Shown here piece by piece: positions 1-12,450 of a DNA stretch of 64,000 nucleotides (position 1 is the stretch's first letter; each line of letters opens with the position of its first letter). Under the pieces are notes generated by a model. That model saw nothing but the letters and a program-made list of their open reading frames with translations. It searched no databases and was not told where the DNA came from. Position numbers and translations under genes: made by a program. The stretch comes from Girardinichthys multiradiatus (lineage: Eukaryota; Chordata; Actinopteri; Cyprinodontiformes; Goodeidae): NCBI RefSeq assembly GCF_021462225.1, contig NC_061816.1:7837390-7901389 (forward strand). The letters run 5' to 3'.

Positions 1-989
1 ATGGGCTCTTTACAGTTATGTGTAAACTTTAAGCCATTCTTGGAGTGTAAAGAAGCACTTCAGAGTTTTTGCTGACTACTTTTGAAAAGCAAAAGCATTT
101 TTTACAACAGTGCTACAGATAATCTAGCTTATTAACCATAAGGATGATTCATCGACAATTTCCGGTACATCCGGAGCCCAAAAACGCTCAGTTAACCCTC
201 TGAGAAGACTTGTTGTTTCCAGAGAAAATGTATCTGCTGCCCCCGTACTCACAGCCATGTAATTTATAAGTAGCAGAACAGGTGCAGTGCGCCATACTCA
301 TTGTGTTTCACAAATATTTTACGCAGTTGCCTGATCAAGATTACACCGAGTGCTTTGCCTGAATGTATCCCTTGCAGACACAGAATGAGCAATGAAGCAA
401 CTCCTGCCTCAGTGCTAACATGCAGATTTCCCTGAACAGTACTAGCAAATTAGGCCTGCTGAATGGCTGAGAAATTACATTTTGTTTCTAAAGTCATAAT
501 GCACTCCTACTAAAGTTAAGTCCTAATCCTTTAAGAGAGACATCAGGCAGGAATATTTTTTAGTGTTGGGGAGAATCCCGGTGCCTGAGGTGATTACAGA
601 CTCTGATACTGACACAGCAAAGAGCTGTCACTCAGTGGGGGGTTTAGATTTGCAAAGTAATGTTACAGAGATGTCAGGAAGAGGCAGAATAAAACTTAGA
701 GTTTACATACATTTTTAAAGAGTTTATAAACAAGGATTGGTTTCACAAGTTGTAATCTAAATTATACATACAGGTAAAAATATACATACACCCCAGTAGT
801 ATTTGAATATTAAAGAAGCTGGACTATTTTATGTAGCCAGCAGTAAGGTCTTGCCATATTTCTTGCCCAGATATTGGACCACGCTTCTCAGCAGAACTGG
901 TTTCCTGGTCCAGAACCAGCTGTTATACATAGTTTTAAACTTTTAACAGGGTTAAATTCAGGTCCATTCCAGAGGCTTAATGTTAGTGT
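1..989. other. No gene recognised; AT-rich intergenic DNA
   Basis: I see no coding frame with protein-like composition, RNA gene or recognisable repeat here. The right edge abuts the target duplication of the hAT element. Confidence 0.5.
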
Positions 990-3718
990 TAGTGATGGGC
1001 ATTCCGGCTCTTTTTTGAGAGCCGGTTCTTCTGGCTCTGCTCACTAAAAAGTGCTCCCAAGTGGCTCCTCAGATTTTTTGTTTATTACATGAATTCATGA
1101 CCAAAAATAATATCAAATAGTGTGTAAAACGAAGTACTAATATAAAAAACATGCTTTAAATGAAATGTTTTTTTATCTATGTGGCTTTATTTGTAAATTA
1201 AAAATAAACTGAAGCAGAGTATGACAAAAAGTATAAAATAAATATACAATAAAATGTTAAATATAAAAACAAACATCTCAATCAGACAAAAAAAAAAAAA
1301 CAATTATCATTGACCTAACCAAATACAAAACAAAACAAAGTCAAAACTCCTTTTATTCAAAAATTAGCCAAAACACTTTGAACTATTTACAATGAACAGA
1401 ATATAGTGAACAAAATATAAATTGAAACAAGCAAAACAAAAAGAAAAAAGCTGCATCCAGCAGCTATACATATTTAGTCATTAGCAATCTTTAGTGAAGA
1501 TTGGCATTCAGAAAAACCAACTGTCTGAGCTTTGAGGTGCTGATCCGGTTTCTTCTATCAGTAATTATCAGCCCTGTTTTAGAGAAGATTCTCTCTGAGG
1601 GGACAGATGTTGCAACAATCTCCATGCCATCACGTGTGTAAGACGTGGGTAGACTGAACTCTTGGTAGCCCACCAGCACAGTGGATCTGCAGTCCTCTGG
1701 AAAAGGGGCTCCTCAAGATAGGATCTCACTTCCATTATTGCATCTGATGAGGGATTCCTTCTTGTTGTGTCTCCAGTTGCTCGCTCTTCAAAGAACCTCC
1801 AAACAGCAGATGCTTGTGGCTCCTCTTGTTCGTGCTCTGCTGCCTCTTCTCCCTCATGGCCCCCTGGCAGTGGAGTTGACTGGCTGAACCTTGCAGCTGC
1901 TGCAGTTATTCTCTGAAGAGCTTCATCAACTGCTCTGTTGTCAATAAAGGCCAGGTTTTTGAATCTTGGATCAAGAATTGTGGTTTCTGAAAGAACAGTG
2001 TTATATTCCTTTCTGTGGAACTTTCTGTCCATGGATGCACAGAGAGCATCTACTAGCTCTTTCACTTTCCTTGTGCTTACTCTGGTCTGGTGCTCAGCTG
2101 ACACTCTCTGCATGCCCTTACACAGAATGAGCATCTTAGAGGCTGTAACATAGCTGAAAAAGAGTAAAACGTAAGTGTTAAAAAATAGGCTCTATTTTAT
2201 TTTGCAGTGTATATCATTATTATTATAAGTATTACATTTATTTTATCATTTCATTATTAACAACAAGAATTGAATAATAACAATAATAAGGTGATAACAT
2301 TTGCACACTGTACCTGTCTGCACTGATCTCCACCGTGACTTACTCGAATGGCTCCAGAACAGTGCATGCTTCTTGCATTATCTCCCATTCCTTTGGGCTC
2401 AGAGGATCAACAGGTGCATTGATAATAGCAAGAGTTGAGATGATTGCATCCTTGGATTCCAGGATCTGTTTTAGCATGTGAAAGGTGGAGTTCCACCTAG
2501 TAATACAGTCTTGTTTGAGCTTAAGCTCAGGCATGCCCATCTGTCGTTGGGTAAATTTTAGCTTTGCTGTGGCTGTTGTTGTCCTGTGGAATAATTCTAT
2601 CCCTGAACTTTGTCCAGAGTGGGCTTCATCACCTTCAGAGCATCTCTTACAAACAGATTGTGTGTGCCACACATGGGGTTTTGACTGCTTTTGTTATGTT
2701 AGTTGCATTGTCAGTAATACAGCAAACCACTTTGTTTTCCACGCCCCACTCTTTTGCCACTTTGAGCAGTTCCTCTGCTAAATTCTCAGATGTGTGTCTG
2801 TCACTGAACTCAAAACAATCTGGCAGACAGGACACCATTTTGTAGTTTTCAACAAAGTGGCATGTAACTGACATATAGGATGTGGTGGTTCGGGATGTCC
2901 AGCAGTCAGTTGTTAGACTAACAGCTATGGCGTTTTTTACCCTTTCTTCGAGGGCAGCACGTTCTCTGTCAAAGAGGCTTGGAATTACTTTTTGGGAGGG
3001 TGTTTTCCTGCTTGGTAGTGTATACATTGGATTTAGAGCATGGGTGTAGCTTCTGAATCCTCTGTCATCCACAATAGAAAATGGCTGAAAATCCTTTGCA
3101 ATCATTTTAGCCAGTTCCTCATTAATTGTGTTCTGTCTTGCTGGGGTCAAAGCCTTTTGTAAAAACTGTCTCATAGAGCTCTGAGTTGGTTGTGATGGTG
3201 TAATGTTTGATGCTGTAGGCTCTACAGCAACAGTTGCAGTGGATACACTGGCACCTTCATTAACAGCAGGTTCCCTTGTTTGCCTTTTTTCCTCCAACTG
3301 AACTAATGGGTGGGCAGTTCTTAGGTGTCTGTGCAGGTTATTTGTGGAGCCTGCTCTGTATGAAATGCTAACGTTATACAGTCCACACTCTGCTTTTGAA
3401 TTGTCAATTATTTTGAAATGTGTCCAAATTTTACTCCGTTTTCTGCTGTCCCTTTTCTCACCTTTCAGCGTTCTGTCTAAGTTCTTTCTCAATTTCTCCA
3501 ACTTGTGTGCCGTTCAGCGCTCGTGTTGTGCCGTGAGCATCTGTAAATCCTCCCCATCCCCCTTCTGCTGAGTGTTGACACACAGATGCCACCACACACC
3601 TTGACCAATCACGCGCGGCTTTAACAACTAATTGGCTCTCAATCAGGAGCCGTCTCTCGTCGTTCACTTAAAAGAGCCGGCTCTTTGAGCCGGTTCGTTC
3701 GCGACCGACACATCACTA
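990..3718 (-). mobile_element. hAT DNA transposon, full length, inactivated
   Basis: Both ends carry the short inverted terminus TAGTGATG (990-997 and, inverted, 3711-3718). The flanking 8-mers are gttagtgt (982-989) and gttggtgt (3719-3726), an 8-bp target duplication with one mismatch, which is diagnostic of hAT elements. Just inside both ends are clustered GAGCCGG/CCGGCTC motifs (about 1006-1028 and 3674-3694), plausible subterminal transposase-binding repeats. The interior encodes, on the minus strand, a BED-finger/hAT transposase in pieces. The element is about 2.7 kb. It is complete in structure but not coding-competent. Confidence 0.88.
1491..3501 (-). pseudogene. hAT (ZBED-like) transposase pseudogene with one intron
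   Basis: The gene would have encoded the cut-and-paste transposase of the surrounding element. In minus-strand order I see: a BED-type zinc finger near 3285-3430 (KIWTHFKI, then NNLHRHLRTAHP), in which the second Cys of the usual CxxC pair is Tyr; the hAT catalytic core (TDCWTS and DNATNI); TRWNSTFHMLKQ; and the C-terminal dimerisation block SVPSERIFSKTG...ITDRRNR near 1500-1610. A 160-nt intron fits 2154-2313: donor AG/GTACAG, acceptor TTTTTCAG, joining ISAD to YVTASKM. Damage: a frameshift near 2647-2672, an in-frame TAA at 2340-2342 inside exon sequence that clearly continues (VTVEISAD follows it), and another frameshift near 1600-1680. Being embedded in hAT ends, it is an element gene, not a domesticated ZBED gene. 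Confidence 0.85.
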
Positions 3719-3726
3719 GTTGGTGT

Positions 3727-4530
3727 GCTCTATCCGGTTCAATACTCAGATTGAACTAAAGGTTAGGAGCAATGTCTTTTTGGAACACCCAGTTGTGCCT
3801 ATGATGTGAAGTTGCAGTACGTGGAGGTTATTGTGCATGTATAGCTTTAGAATCCTTCTGCAAGGTTAACAGAACCTTTATTCTGAGATTTGGACCTTTC
3901 CCTGTGGAACCATTTGCTTCTCAAGTGGCCACACTTTCAACTGCCTGAATAGAAAGCAGGAACTGTGTTGACATCTCTTGAACCTCTTTCAGCAGTGAGG
4001 TAGGATATTACCTCAGCTACTTGGTGGGGGGCAGCAAACCCTTTCCACACCTCTCTGCATTGGATAAAGGTTTGCTTCAGCTGACCCATGTGTAAAGACC
4101 ATTCCAGCCTGTCAAGAAGCCATGTCAAGACTTGAGTTTCTTAAAACGAGCTCTCACTAATCAAGCTCTGCCTGTAACAGAGCACCAATATCTTTGTTTC
4201 AGTTTCAACTGCAGCATAAGTCTGAATTTCATTCCCCTGGAAGCTAAAGCTTTTAGTGCATTTGAAAAACAGAGAGAGGGCCGACTTAACCTGAAATTCA
4301 TCCTTCAGAGACCCCAAAAGGACCGACAAGACACTTATACTGTACAAGGAAAGGTAGCTCTGTGGCATAGCATTAGCGCTACGCACATGGCTAAGCCAGC
4401 TAACCCAAATAACCCGGACTTCCCAAGATCCACTGCCCTCTGCACCACATGGCTTAAAAAAAAATAACTCAATACAGAGCGTACATGATCTTAGATGCAA
4501 CATGTTGTCCTCCAGATCCACCATCTAATT
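3727..4530. other. No gene recognised
   Basis: Open frames on both strands around 4132-4524 overlap each other and have no recognisable domain. I see no repeat family I can name. Confidence 0.4.
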
Positions 4531-4534
4531 TCTT

Positions 4535-4712
4535 TATTGATGATGCTGCTGCCACCATGCTCGACAGCTGCTGCAGTGCTCCAAGGTTCTAAAGCCTTTA
4601 ATTGGCTCCTGCAAACATTTATTTTGTAGTTTTGGGCAAATACCTCAATCTTTGTCTCATCTGACGGTAACGTTTTCTCCAGAAGGCACATGGCTTGTCT
4701 GCTTGGCAGCTG
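4535..4712 (-). mobile_element. Tc1-like transposase relic
   Basis: Read on the minus strand, the segment keeps the Tc1 order of motifs: a degraded SDET-type block (atctttgtctcatctgac on the plus strand, 4651-4668), then an HGG(S/G)SI(M/I) block (4540-4565). Spacing matches the stretch between the first Asp and the glycine-rich loop of Tc1 transposases. No terminal repeats remain and no frame is open. It is a short fossil. Confidence 0.6.
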
Positions 4713-6125
4713 TATATTTCAGTCAAGCTTGAAGGTCTGCAGCCTTTCAGTACATGTCAACTGAAAACTTGTTTCGTTGTGGACAGGGACGCTGGTTTCC
4801 AGTTCACAGCCGGATCTAGCCTTGCTGGTTCTTGCGTTTTAACCAGTTTGCCTTTCATCTGAGGGTGACAGAAAGCTGAAACTTGAACCCGACTGGGGAG
4901 TGATCCAAAGCTTATTTAAACTGGTTTCAGACTGGATAAAATCGCTAATCTCCTGGAAAGACATTTCCAATGCTTTAGTCTTGTGTGGATTAGAGAAAAT
5001 CCACAATAAATCTGAACTTTTGAGCCCAATTCTTGTTTAGAAATCATTGCATGTGCATTCTCAAGTCATAGAAAATAATAATTCAAATGCATGAGTAAAA
5101 GCTAAACCCCTTGTGAAACCCATAACTAAAATGAGCCAATGTAAACTTCTAACCAGAACTGTGCATTCTTTTGAGACCTAAACATATTCCGGACCTTTTC
5201 AGCTGTGTTTTTTTAGGCGACCTTTTCAGCACAGCATTTCCATGCTTTCATTTAATTTTTTTTTCCCCATAATGTTTGACACATTCCAGCTATCTAAAAA
5301 CTATTTTATTTGATTGACAATTGCTCACCAACAATTATAGCAAACATCAACGTACAAAAGGCTGCTCGTTGCTGCCAGACTTGGACATCTTTCAAACTTT
5401 AGTGCTTTCATGGTTGTAAGAAGAAGATGCAAACATATATCTGTGGTTAATTTCAAAATTACAACTGAGGAAAAGTGCAACTAAAATTGGTCTTAAACAC
5501 CAGTTACAGTCAGCCCCATCCTTTTGAAAATAGGCACACACAACTCTCTCTTCACGTGTCCGATAAACAAAGAGTCAGTGCTCCATCCCCCTGAAATTGC
5601 TGCAGCATCGGATTGCCAATCACAGCAAGTGTGTGATTACAGTGATCATTCTCAAAATGACCACCCCAGAATGTGTTGTCACTCTCGCACGTTTAATTAA
5701 ACTAGAGTGTCATGCTTGCCTCTCAACTCATCATCGGACAAACATGGAGCCTCACTTTCAGCTGGCTTTGTGCCTTTTGTTGGACCCATAAAGCCTCGTT
5801 ATGGATGAAAATTTTACTAAATGAATAAAAATAAATCCTTTCAGAGCTAACCTTGTATTTTAAAATTGCTTTAAAATTAATGCGTCATTCTCATTTTTTG
5901 AAATTGGATGTTTAATGTTTGAACTTGTGCCAAAATAAGCATTTGAAAGAAAATAAAAGTGAGTGTGGGGAGAGTGAAACAAATAAATTGTCATTTTACT
6001 GGCTAAAACTAGACAGCAAAGAGCTGGTATTTTTACCAAAGGTACTTCATTGTTCAGGGTAAAGGTCAGGACTAGTTTAGCTAATTTAGTATGTTGGTAT
6101 CCTAGCCATTTATGAAGTATAATAT
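4713..6125. other. No gene recognised
   Basis: AT-rich sequence without a coding frame I would support. Weak similarity to more of the preceding Tc1 relic may extend to about 4830. Confidence 0.4.
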
Positions 6126-7192
6126 CCAGATCAGTCTAAATTCAATTCACATCAATCCAGGTCCTTTTGATACAGTCCAATTACCTACGGTCCAATTTAT
6201 TCCAAATGATTATACAATACAGCCAAAATTAAGTTAATCTTAAAATTCAAGTTAAAAAAAGTTATCCATCTAAAAAAGTCAATACCTATGCGGCAATTCC
6301 TTTCTTGAGCAAGCATCTAGAGACAGTGAAGAGGAACCGCTCTCTTTTAACAAGAAGACATTTCTAGCTCAAAATGAGCCGCCATCGGTCCCAACAGGCT
6401 GAGGATTGGGAGGACAGGAAGAAGACATGGAAAAAACACAGAAGCAATGGGACAGAAAAACAAAAAGATTGGGCTGGGTTAATGGCAACTGTAACGTTCA
6501 ATGGCTCAGTTCACAGCAGCCATATAAAGATGTATAGCACATTTGAGCAACACGACAATTCAAGGTGCTATGATAAAAACATCAGAAAAGAAAACACCAA
6601 CTACATTGCAGTGGCAAAACAGAGGAAAGTTGGACTACAGACTGAATTTAATGATGTTTCAGTTAACAGTTTAATATAACAGTAAAAAGCAACTCTAAAC
6701 AGATGGGTTTTTAACCTTTGGATCAGCTGCAGCTGACTGGTTCAGTTAAACCTGTGAAGAGACTGTTACAGTAATCAATTCAACTAAAAATAAACTCATG
6801 GATATGTTTTTGAAGATCTTTCAGGGACATTAGTCCTTAAATCCTGGAATTGTTCTTCAGGTAATAGAAGGCCGACTTAGTGATTGTCTTTATGTGCCTC
6901 TGAAGGTTCAGATCTGAGTCCATCACTACACCCAGATTTTGGCCCTGATCACTAGTTTCTAGCTAGCTGAAGCTTTGTTCTGACTGTTGAACAATCCTCC
7001 TTTGGTCAAAAAACAATTGCTTTAGTTTTGTTTCTGTTCAACTGAAGAAATTAATGGCAAATCCACACATTGTAATGTAGAACTGTGTCATCTGTGTAGT
7101 CATGGTACCTTATCTTACTTTTTGCTATGATCTGAGCTAGGGGGAGCATGTAAATATTAAATAGGAAGGGGTCTCCCTTCCTATTTAATAGG
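6126..7192 (-). mobile_element. L2-like LINE relic (reverse transcriptase part and 3' region)
   Basis: On the minus strand near 7080-7190 the translation reads LFNIYMLPLAQII then RYHDYTDDTVL, the reverse transcriptase block before and including the YADD box, here degraded to YTDD. Downstream (towards 6126) the sequence resembles the long 3' part of a widespread teleost L2-like LINE: the segment complementary to ggttcagatctgagtccatc (6906-6925), and the ccaatt-rich stretch at 6155-6215. Deletions have removed pieces and no frame is open. The element is 5'-truncated and old. L2-like rather than Rex1 is a judgement from motif wording. Confidence 0.65.
7155..7190. repeat. Perfect 16-bp inverted repeat with 4-nt loop
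   Basis: tattaaataggaaggg (7155-7170), loop gtct, then its exact reverse complement (7175-7190). It sits exactly where the L2-like relic stops resembling its family, so it looks like a snap-back or template-switch scar. A structural RNA is less likely. Confidence 0.85.
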
Positions 7193-7199
7193 ACCCTTC

Positions 7200-8488
7200 T
7201 CCAGTCGCTTCATTAAAAGAAATGACTAAAACCGAAACACCAAGGCAGGAGTAGTTCTGGGGGAAACAAAAAGAAGTACAGAAAGTTACTGACAGCAAAT
7301 GCCATGTCGAAGGCTCCAGTGAGGAAGGAGATGAAGCAAAACCCAGAAGCACTGAGCCATGAGTTCTTTCTGCTGGAAACACAGAGTACACATAGTTATT
7401 CCTAGGAATAGGATGGTCAAAGGCTTCCTCCAGGAAAGGGATATTGCTGATCCAGTAGTACCTTCTAGGGGAAAAGTAGTTATCTTCAAACTTTGTCGTC
7501 GGCCGGACAACTTTTCGTCAGCACGGTTCACATATGAGGTTGGGGTTTGGGCAGAGTTATAGAAGTGATTTAGAATTAAATGATCTGAACGTTTTTCATT
7601 TTATGAAGTTTGGTTTTGTTTGTGTGAAACTCAGCTATCTTGGTGCTAGCAGGCTATCTGCTCAGCATGTGCTCAGTTTTGTGTTCTGTGTTTGTGTGTT
7701 TTTAAAGTTAAGCCAAACTTTACTTAAAGGGTAATTTTAAACACAGAAGATTGATCATAACGTGCCGTTCGCACTTATGCATTTTAACCCTTTTATTAAT
7801 GGTATTTTAAAGGTGTGTGTTTGATTCTGGTGCTAAGCTATCAGCTTCTTTTGTTACCTTTCACTGCTAACAGCTAAGAACACGTGTTTGCCTGCTAAAG
7901 AGTATTTACCCAGAAAGGTTGTTAGTTTTAAATCCAGTAAATAATATTTCCCTAAACATTATTTTAGTAAACTTGATAACTAAGTAAACCATTAAGCCCC
8001 ATTTCTCCAGAAAGATTTTCTCTTTTCCAAAATATTTCCTTAAGTATTTTACTATTTCCTTAATAATATTTCTTTAAATATTATTTTAATAAACAAAGGC
8101 AGCTAATGAGACACCGTTGAGAATTAGTCATCCAGAAGGTTGGTTTTATTCAGCAGATCATTCTTTAAAACATTAGTTTAGTAAAATAATCTTTTATCTG
8201 ATCTTGCATTGTGGATGGTTGTCTAAAGGTTTGCTGATTATTGCCTAAGTTAGTTCCAAGACTAACATAGCTTCATTTCCAGATTCTTCAAGATAATCCT
8301 TGGTTCTCAAACATAAACATTGCATGATAATGTTGCATCACTCTTTTTGGTCATGATTTTCAATCATCTCTTTAATCAACTTGTTTTTATTGTACATAAA
8401 TTAGTCTTCCCTATTCTTTAATTCTGCTTGGTAGTTTCGTTGGATTGTTTTAGCATGGTAAAGAGTTTGTTGATTGAAATGTGTTTGA
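7200..8488. other. Non-coding; probable host repeat of the LINE at 8503
   Basis: No gene seen. The AT-rich sequence with repeated aataatatttcc/ttaaatatta wording at 7930-8100, and the matching-style flank beyond 10764, suggest an older dispersed repeat into which the LINE inserted. I cannot name its family. Confidence 0.35.
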
Positions 8489-8502
8489 CTTTGAGTGGAC
8501 TT

Positions 8503-10749
8503 CGTCGTCGTCGTCGTCGTCTTCCGCTTATCCGGGACCGGGTCGCAGGGGCAGCAGTTTCAGCAGAGACACCAAGACGTCTCTCTCCCCAGACACCTCC
8601 TCCAGTTCCTCCGGGGGGACCCCAAGGCGCTCCCAGGCCAGCCGAGAGACATAGTCCCTCCAGGGTGTCCTGGGCCGTCCCCTGGGCCTCCTCCCGGTAG
8701 GACGTGCCTGGAACACCTCCCGAGGAAGGTATCCAGGAGGCATCCGGTATAGATGCCCGAGCCACCTCAACTGGTTCCTCTCAATGTGGAGGAGCAGTGG
8801 CTCTACTCCGAGCCCCTCCCGGATGGCCGAGCTCCTCACCCTATCTCTGAGGGAGTGTCCGGCCACCCTACGGAGGAAGCTCATTTCAGCCGCTTGTATC
8901 CGGGATCTCGTTCTTTCGGTCATGACCCAAAGTTCATGGCCATAGGTGAGGGTAGGAACGTAGACCGACTGGTAAATCAAGAGCTTCGATTTTCGGCTCA
9001 GCTCTCTCTTCACCACAACGGACTGGCACAGCGCCCGCATTACTGCGACAGCCGCACCGATCCGTCGGTCGATCTCCCGCTCCATTCTTCCCTCACTCGT
9101 GAACAAGACCCTGAGATACTTAAACTCCTCCACTTGAGGCAGGAACTCCCCTCCAACCTGAAGAGGACAAGCCACCCTTTTCCGGTCGAGAACCACGGCC
9201 TCGGACTTGGAGGAGCTGATCCTCATCCCAGCCGCTTCACACTCGGCTGCGAACCGCCCCAGCGCATGCTGTAAGTCTTGGCTAGAGGGGGCCAGCAGGA
9301 CCACGTCATCTGCGAAATCCTCTGGTCCCCAAACCAGACCCCCTCCGGCCCTTGACTGCGCCTAGAAATCCTGTCCATAAAAGTTATGAACAGGACCGGT
9401 GACAAAGGTAAGCCCTGCCGGAGTCCAACATGCACCGGGAACAGGTCCGACTTAGTGCCGGCAATGCGAACCAAACTCCTGCTCCGCTTGTACAGAGATT
9501 GGATGGCCCCTAATAAAGTGCCCCTGACTCCATACTCCTGGAGCACCCCCCACAGGGCACCACGAGGGACACAGTCAAATGCTTTCTCCAGGTCCACAAA
9601 ACACATGTGGACCGGTTGGGCAAACTCTCATGAACCCTCGAGTACCCTGTAGAGGGTATGAGCCGGTCCAGTGTTCCCGGCCGTGGAAAACCACACTGCT
9701 CCTCCTGAAGCCGAGGTTCGACTATCGGTCGGACTCTCCTCTCCAATACCCTGGCATAGGCCTTACCAGGGAGGCTGAGGAGTGTGATCCCCCTGTAGTT
9801 GGAACACACCCTCTGGTCACCCTTCTTATGAAGGGGGACCGCCACCCCAGTCTGCCAGTCCAGAGGCACTGTCCCCGACCGCCAGTCAATGTTGAAGAGG
9901 CGTGTCAACCATGACAGTCCCACAACATCCAGAGACTTGAGGTACTCAGGGCGGATCTCATCCACCCCCAAAGCCCTGCCACCGCGGAGCTTTCTAACCA
10001 CCTCGGTGACTTCCGCCTGGGTGATGAAAGAGTCTAACACCGCGTTCCCAGCCTCTGTTTCCACCAGGGAATGCGTGATGGCAGGATTGAGGAGATCCTC
10101 GAAGTACTCCTTCCACCGCCCGATAATGTCCTCAGCCGAGGTCAGCAGCCTCCCGCCCCCACTGTAAACAGTGTTGGCGAAGCACTGCTTCCCCCTCCTG
10201 AGGCGGTGGACGGTTTGCCAGAATCGCATTGAGGCCAACCAGTAGTCCTTCTCCATGGCCTCACCAAACTCCTCCCAGGCCCGAGTTTTTGCCTCTGCCA
10301 CCGCTCGGGCCGCAGCACGCTTGGCCTCACGGTACCCGTCAGCCGCCTCAGGAGTCCCACAAGCCAACCACAGCCGATAGGACTCCGTCTTCAGCTTGAC
10401 AGTGTCCCTAACTGCCGGTGTCCACCACCGGGTTCGGGGATTGCCGCCACGACAGGCGCCGCAGACCTTACGGCCGCAGCTACGGGCAGCAGCATCGACA
10501 ATAGATGCGGAGAACGTGGTCCACTCGGACTCTATGTCTCCAACATCCCCCGGAATCTGGTCAAAGCTCTCCCGGAGGTGGGAGTTGAATACATCCCTGG
10601 CCGAGGGCTCCGCCAGGCGTTCCCAGCAGAATCTCAGTATGCGCCTGGGCCTGCCAAGTCTGTCCAGCTTTCTCCTCCTCCAGCAGATCCAACTCACCAC
10701 CAGGTGGTGATCAGTGGACAGCTCAGCCCCTCTCTTCACCCGAGTGTTC
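8503..10749 (-). mobile_element. APE-type LINE, copy 1, 5'-truncated, with 14-bp target duplication
   Basis: A minus-strand non-LTR retrotransposon. Flanking 14-mers ctttgagtggactt (8489-8502) and ctttgagttgactt (10750-10763) form a target-site duplication with one mismatch. The 3' end is the left edge: a (CGT)n stretch on the plus strand (8503-8520), i.e. an (ACG)n tail on the element, preceded by the motif ggataagcgg. The 5' end stops inside the endonuclease region, the classic 5' truncation of target-primed reverse transcription. The same family recurs at 34160-35046 and 45725-46600. It may be an RTE-like group; I cannot fix the clade by eye. Confidence 0.88.
8528..10739 (-). pseudogene. 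LINE ORF2 pseudogene: endonuclease end, reverse transcriptase, C-terminal domain
   Basis: It would copy LINE RNA into DNA at a nicked target. In minus-strand order: the endonuclease C-terminus with [12 protein letters not shown] (near 10700); a basic linker; reverse transcriptase with GGRALGVDEIRPEYLK (about 9940-9990), VDLEKAFDCVPR (about 9570-9605) and GLRQGLPLSPVLF (about 9390-9430); a palm continuation GMRISSSKSEAVVLDRKR; and a C-terminal domain ending ELEEVSGERDVLVSLLKLLP. Compared with copy 2, 13 bp are missing at about 9316, removing most of the SSLLFADD catalytic box and shifting frame. A second frameshift lies near 9510-9606. No active enzyme is possible. A frame covering part of the same sequence is open elsewhere only by chance. 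Confidence 0.85.
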
Positions 10750-10763
10750 CTTTGAGTTGACTT

Positions 10764-12050
10764 ATTTTTGTTAATACATTTTTGTATTTTAAGAAATTGT
10801 GTGAATTCATTCCATGTGTGTGCACAGTTTTGCTGTTCAATAATGTCAGAGCTTGGCTCACCCTTTTCGATTTTGTCCTAATACCACCGCCTTATTAGGC
10901 TGGTATTCACAGGACAACCCTTAACAGACCGAAATATTATTTGATAAAATATTAAGGTATTAATATTAAATATTAAATAATATATTCAGATTCATAGTCA
11001 CAACACATCCAAAGTAGTAATGGGCTCAAACCTTCAAACCTTTTATTTTAAGCAGATATGTAAAGAACTTGGTGAGAATCTAAAGCAAACAAACTTACAA
11101 TAATCTGAGATTAGGGGTTTATTTTTCCTCGCCTGAAGACGTTTACGCTTTGTCTTCAGTGAATGTTCACCAGATGTGAAAAAACCATCCGGTTTGCAGA
11201 GTGAAAGCTGAATTATGCCTTTGGTTAAAATGAGCTATCATAGTCATTAGGTGCTGCAACATTCACAGGAGGGAGTTATATTAGGTCAGCGGAGGAGACA
11301 GAGCCTTGGTTGGTATTTGAGAATACTGTGAAAATATTAAACAGAAAAAGTTGAAAAGATGACATTGAAAGGAGTTGTTCACCAAAAGAAAGTTCAATTT
11401 AGGAGGCACTTTCACACATCATCAGTTTAGAACGTGTAAGGGGTACCTCTGCACCACGTTGAGCTTTGTAATGCCCTCTCCAATTCAACATGAGCTTTTC
11501 TCTGGATATTAGGTCTGACAATAACGGGCATCCGTTAGGCAGAAAGGGTGGCATAGAAAGGACATATTCAGCTTGCATCGTGGGAAATTAGGATTCAGTC
11601 TTGTTGGAGAATAGCCAGTACAATGTGATAATAGTGTTGCATATTTTAAAAGACAGCCCTGGTCAGAATATTGTGCAGATCGGAATTTCAAGTTATATGA
11701 AATATGGAGAACGGGGTTGCTTCAGATTTATCTGCTGTTTTCTGGTAATTTCCACCACTGTTACATTTCTGTACTTTCAAGTTTTGTTCATGTTGCCGAC
11801 AAAACCGACATTAGCATCCCATAAACGTTTTTACTGATATTTAGAATGGGGCTCGTTAGGAAGACGTTCATCCTGACATTTTTATAAAATCATTGAAGCA
11901 CTTCAGTCCTAAACGTAGCTTTTGGATACCGAGTTACGCATTTGTCTTCCCATTTTCCTGTTAAGTTGATTTAGACCTAATTATTCTTTGGATTTAATAC
12001 CAGCTCAACTGTGACAAACAATCTTCTCACTGTGATTAAACTTCACCTTG
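10764..12050. other. No gene recognised
   Basis: AT-rich sequence, including a TATTAA-rich patch at 10930-10985. The first 200 bases probably continue the host repeat that the LINE interrupted. No open frame with recognisable composition. Confidence 0.4.
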
Positions 12051-12055
12051 CAGGG

Positions 12056-12450
12056 TTCCCCCACAGCCTTTTCCAGGTTTGAATAGGTCTGAAAAAATAA
12101 GATATTTATATGGAAAAATATTGGAATTTCTAGACCTTATTCCCTGACTTGTTGTCTAAATGTTGTCCTTCTGTCCGTCCTTCCGTTTGTGTGAGATTAC
12201 ATTTGACCTTCTCATTCCTACATTTCTTTTTTCTTGAGTCCTCTCCTTTCTCTTTCATCGCATCAGTCCCATCCCGCATTTCTTTTTTTCTTTCTTCCTT
12301 TCTTGCTAGTGTCCTTCCCTTCCTCCCTCCCTAATTTCTTCCTTCCCTCCGCATGACTAATTCCTTGCTTCTTTTTTTCCACTGTGCTTTCTTTTTTATT
12401 TGTTTTTCTCCCTCCCTCCCTCCCTCCCTCTTACCTTCCCTTCCTCTTTT
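12056..12450. repeat. Dispersed repeat with pyrimidine-rich (TTCC/CCTC) tail, copy 1
   Basis: A leader containing ttttccaggt and ttgtctaaatgt (12151-12162) is followed by about 280 bp of almost pure pyrimidines on the plus strand (ccttccctcc, then cctccctccctccctc near 12412). The same leader words, in the same order before a similar pyrimidine tract, occur at 19060-19215. This points to one repeat family rather than chance low complexity. Confidence 0.5.

Noticed and set aside
8753..9274. 173-codon plus-strand frame, also present at 34404-34925
   Set aside because: It is the antisense of the LINE reverse transcriptase. It recurs only because the LINE copies are similar.
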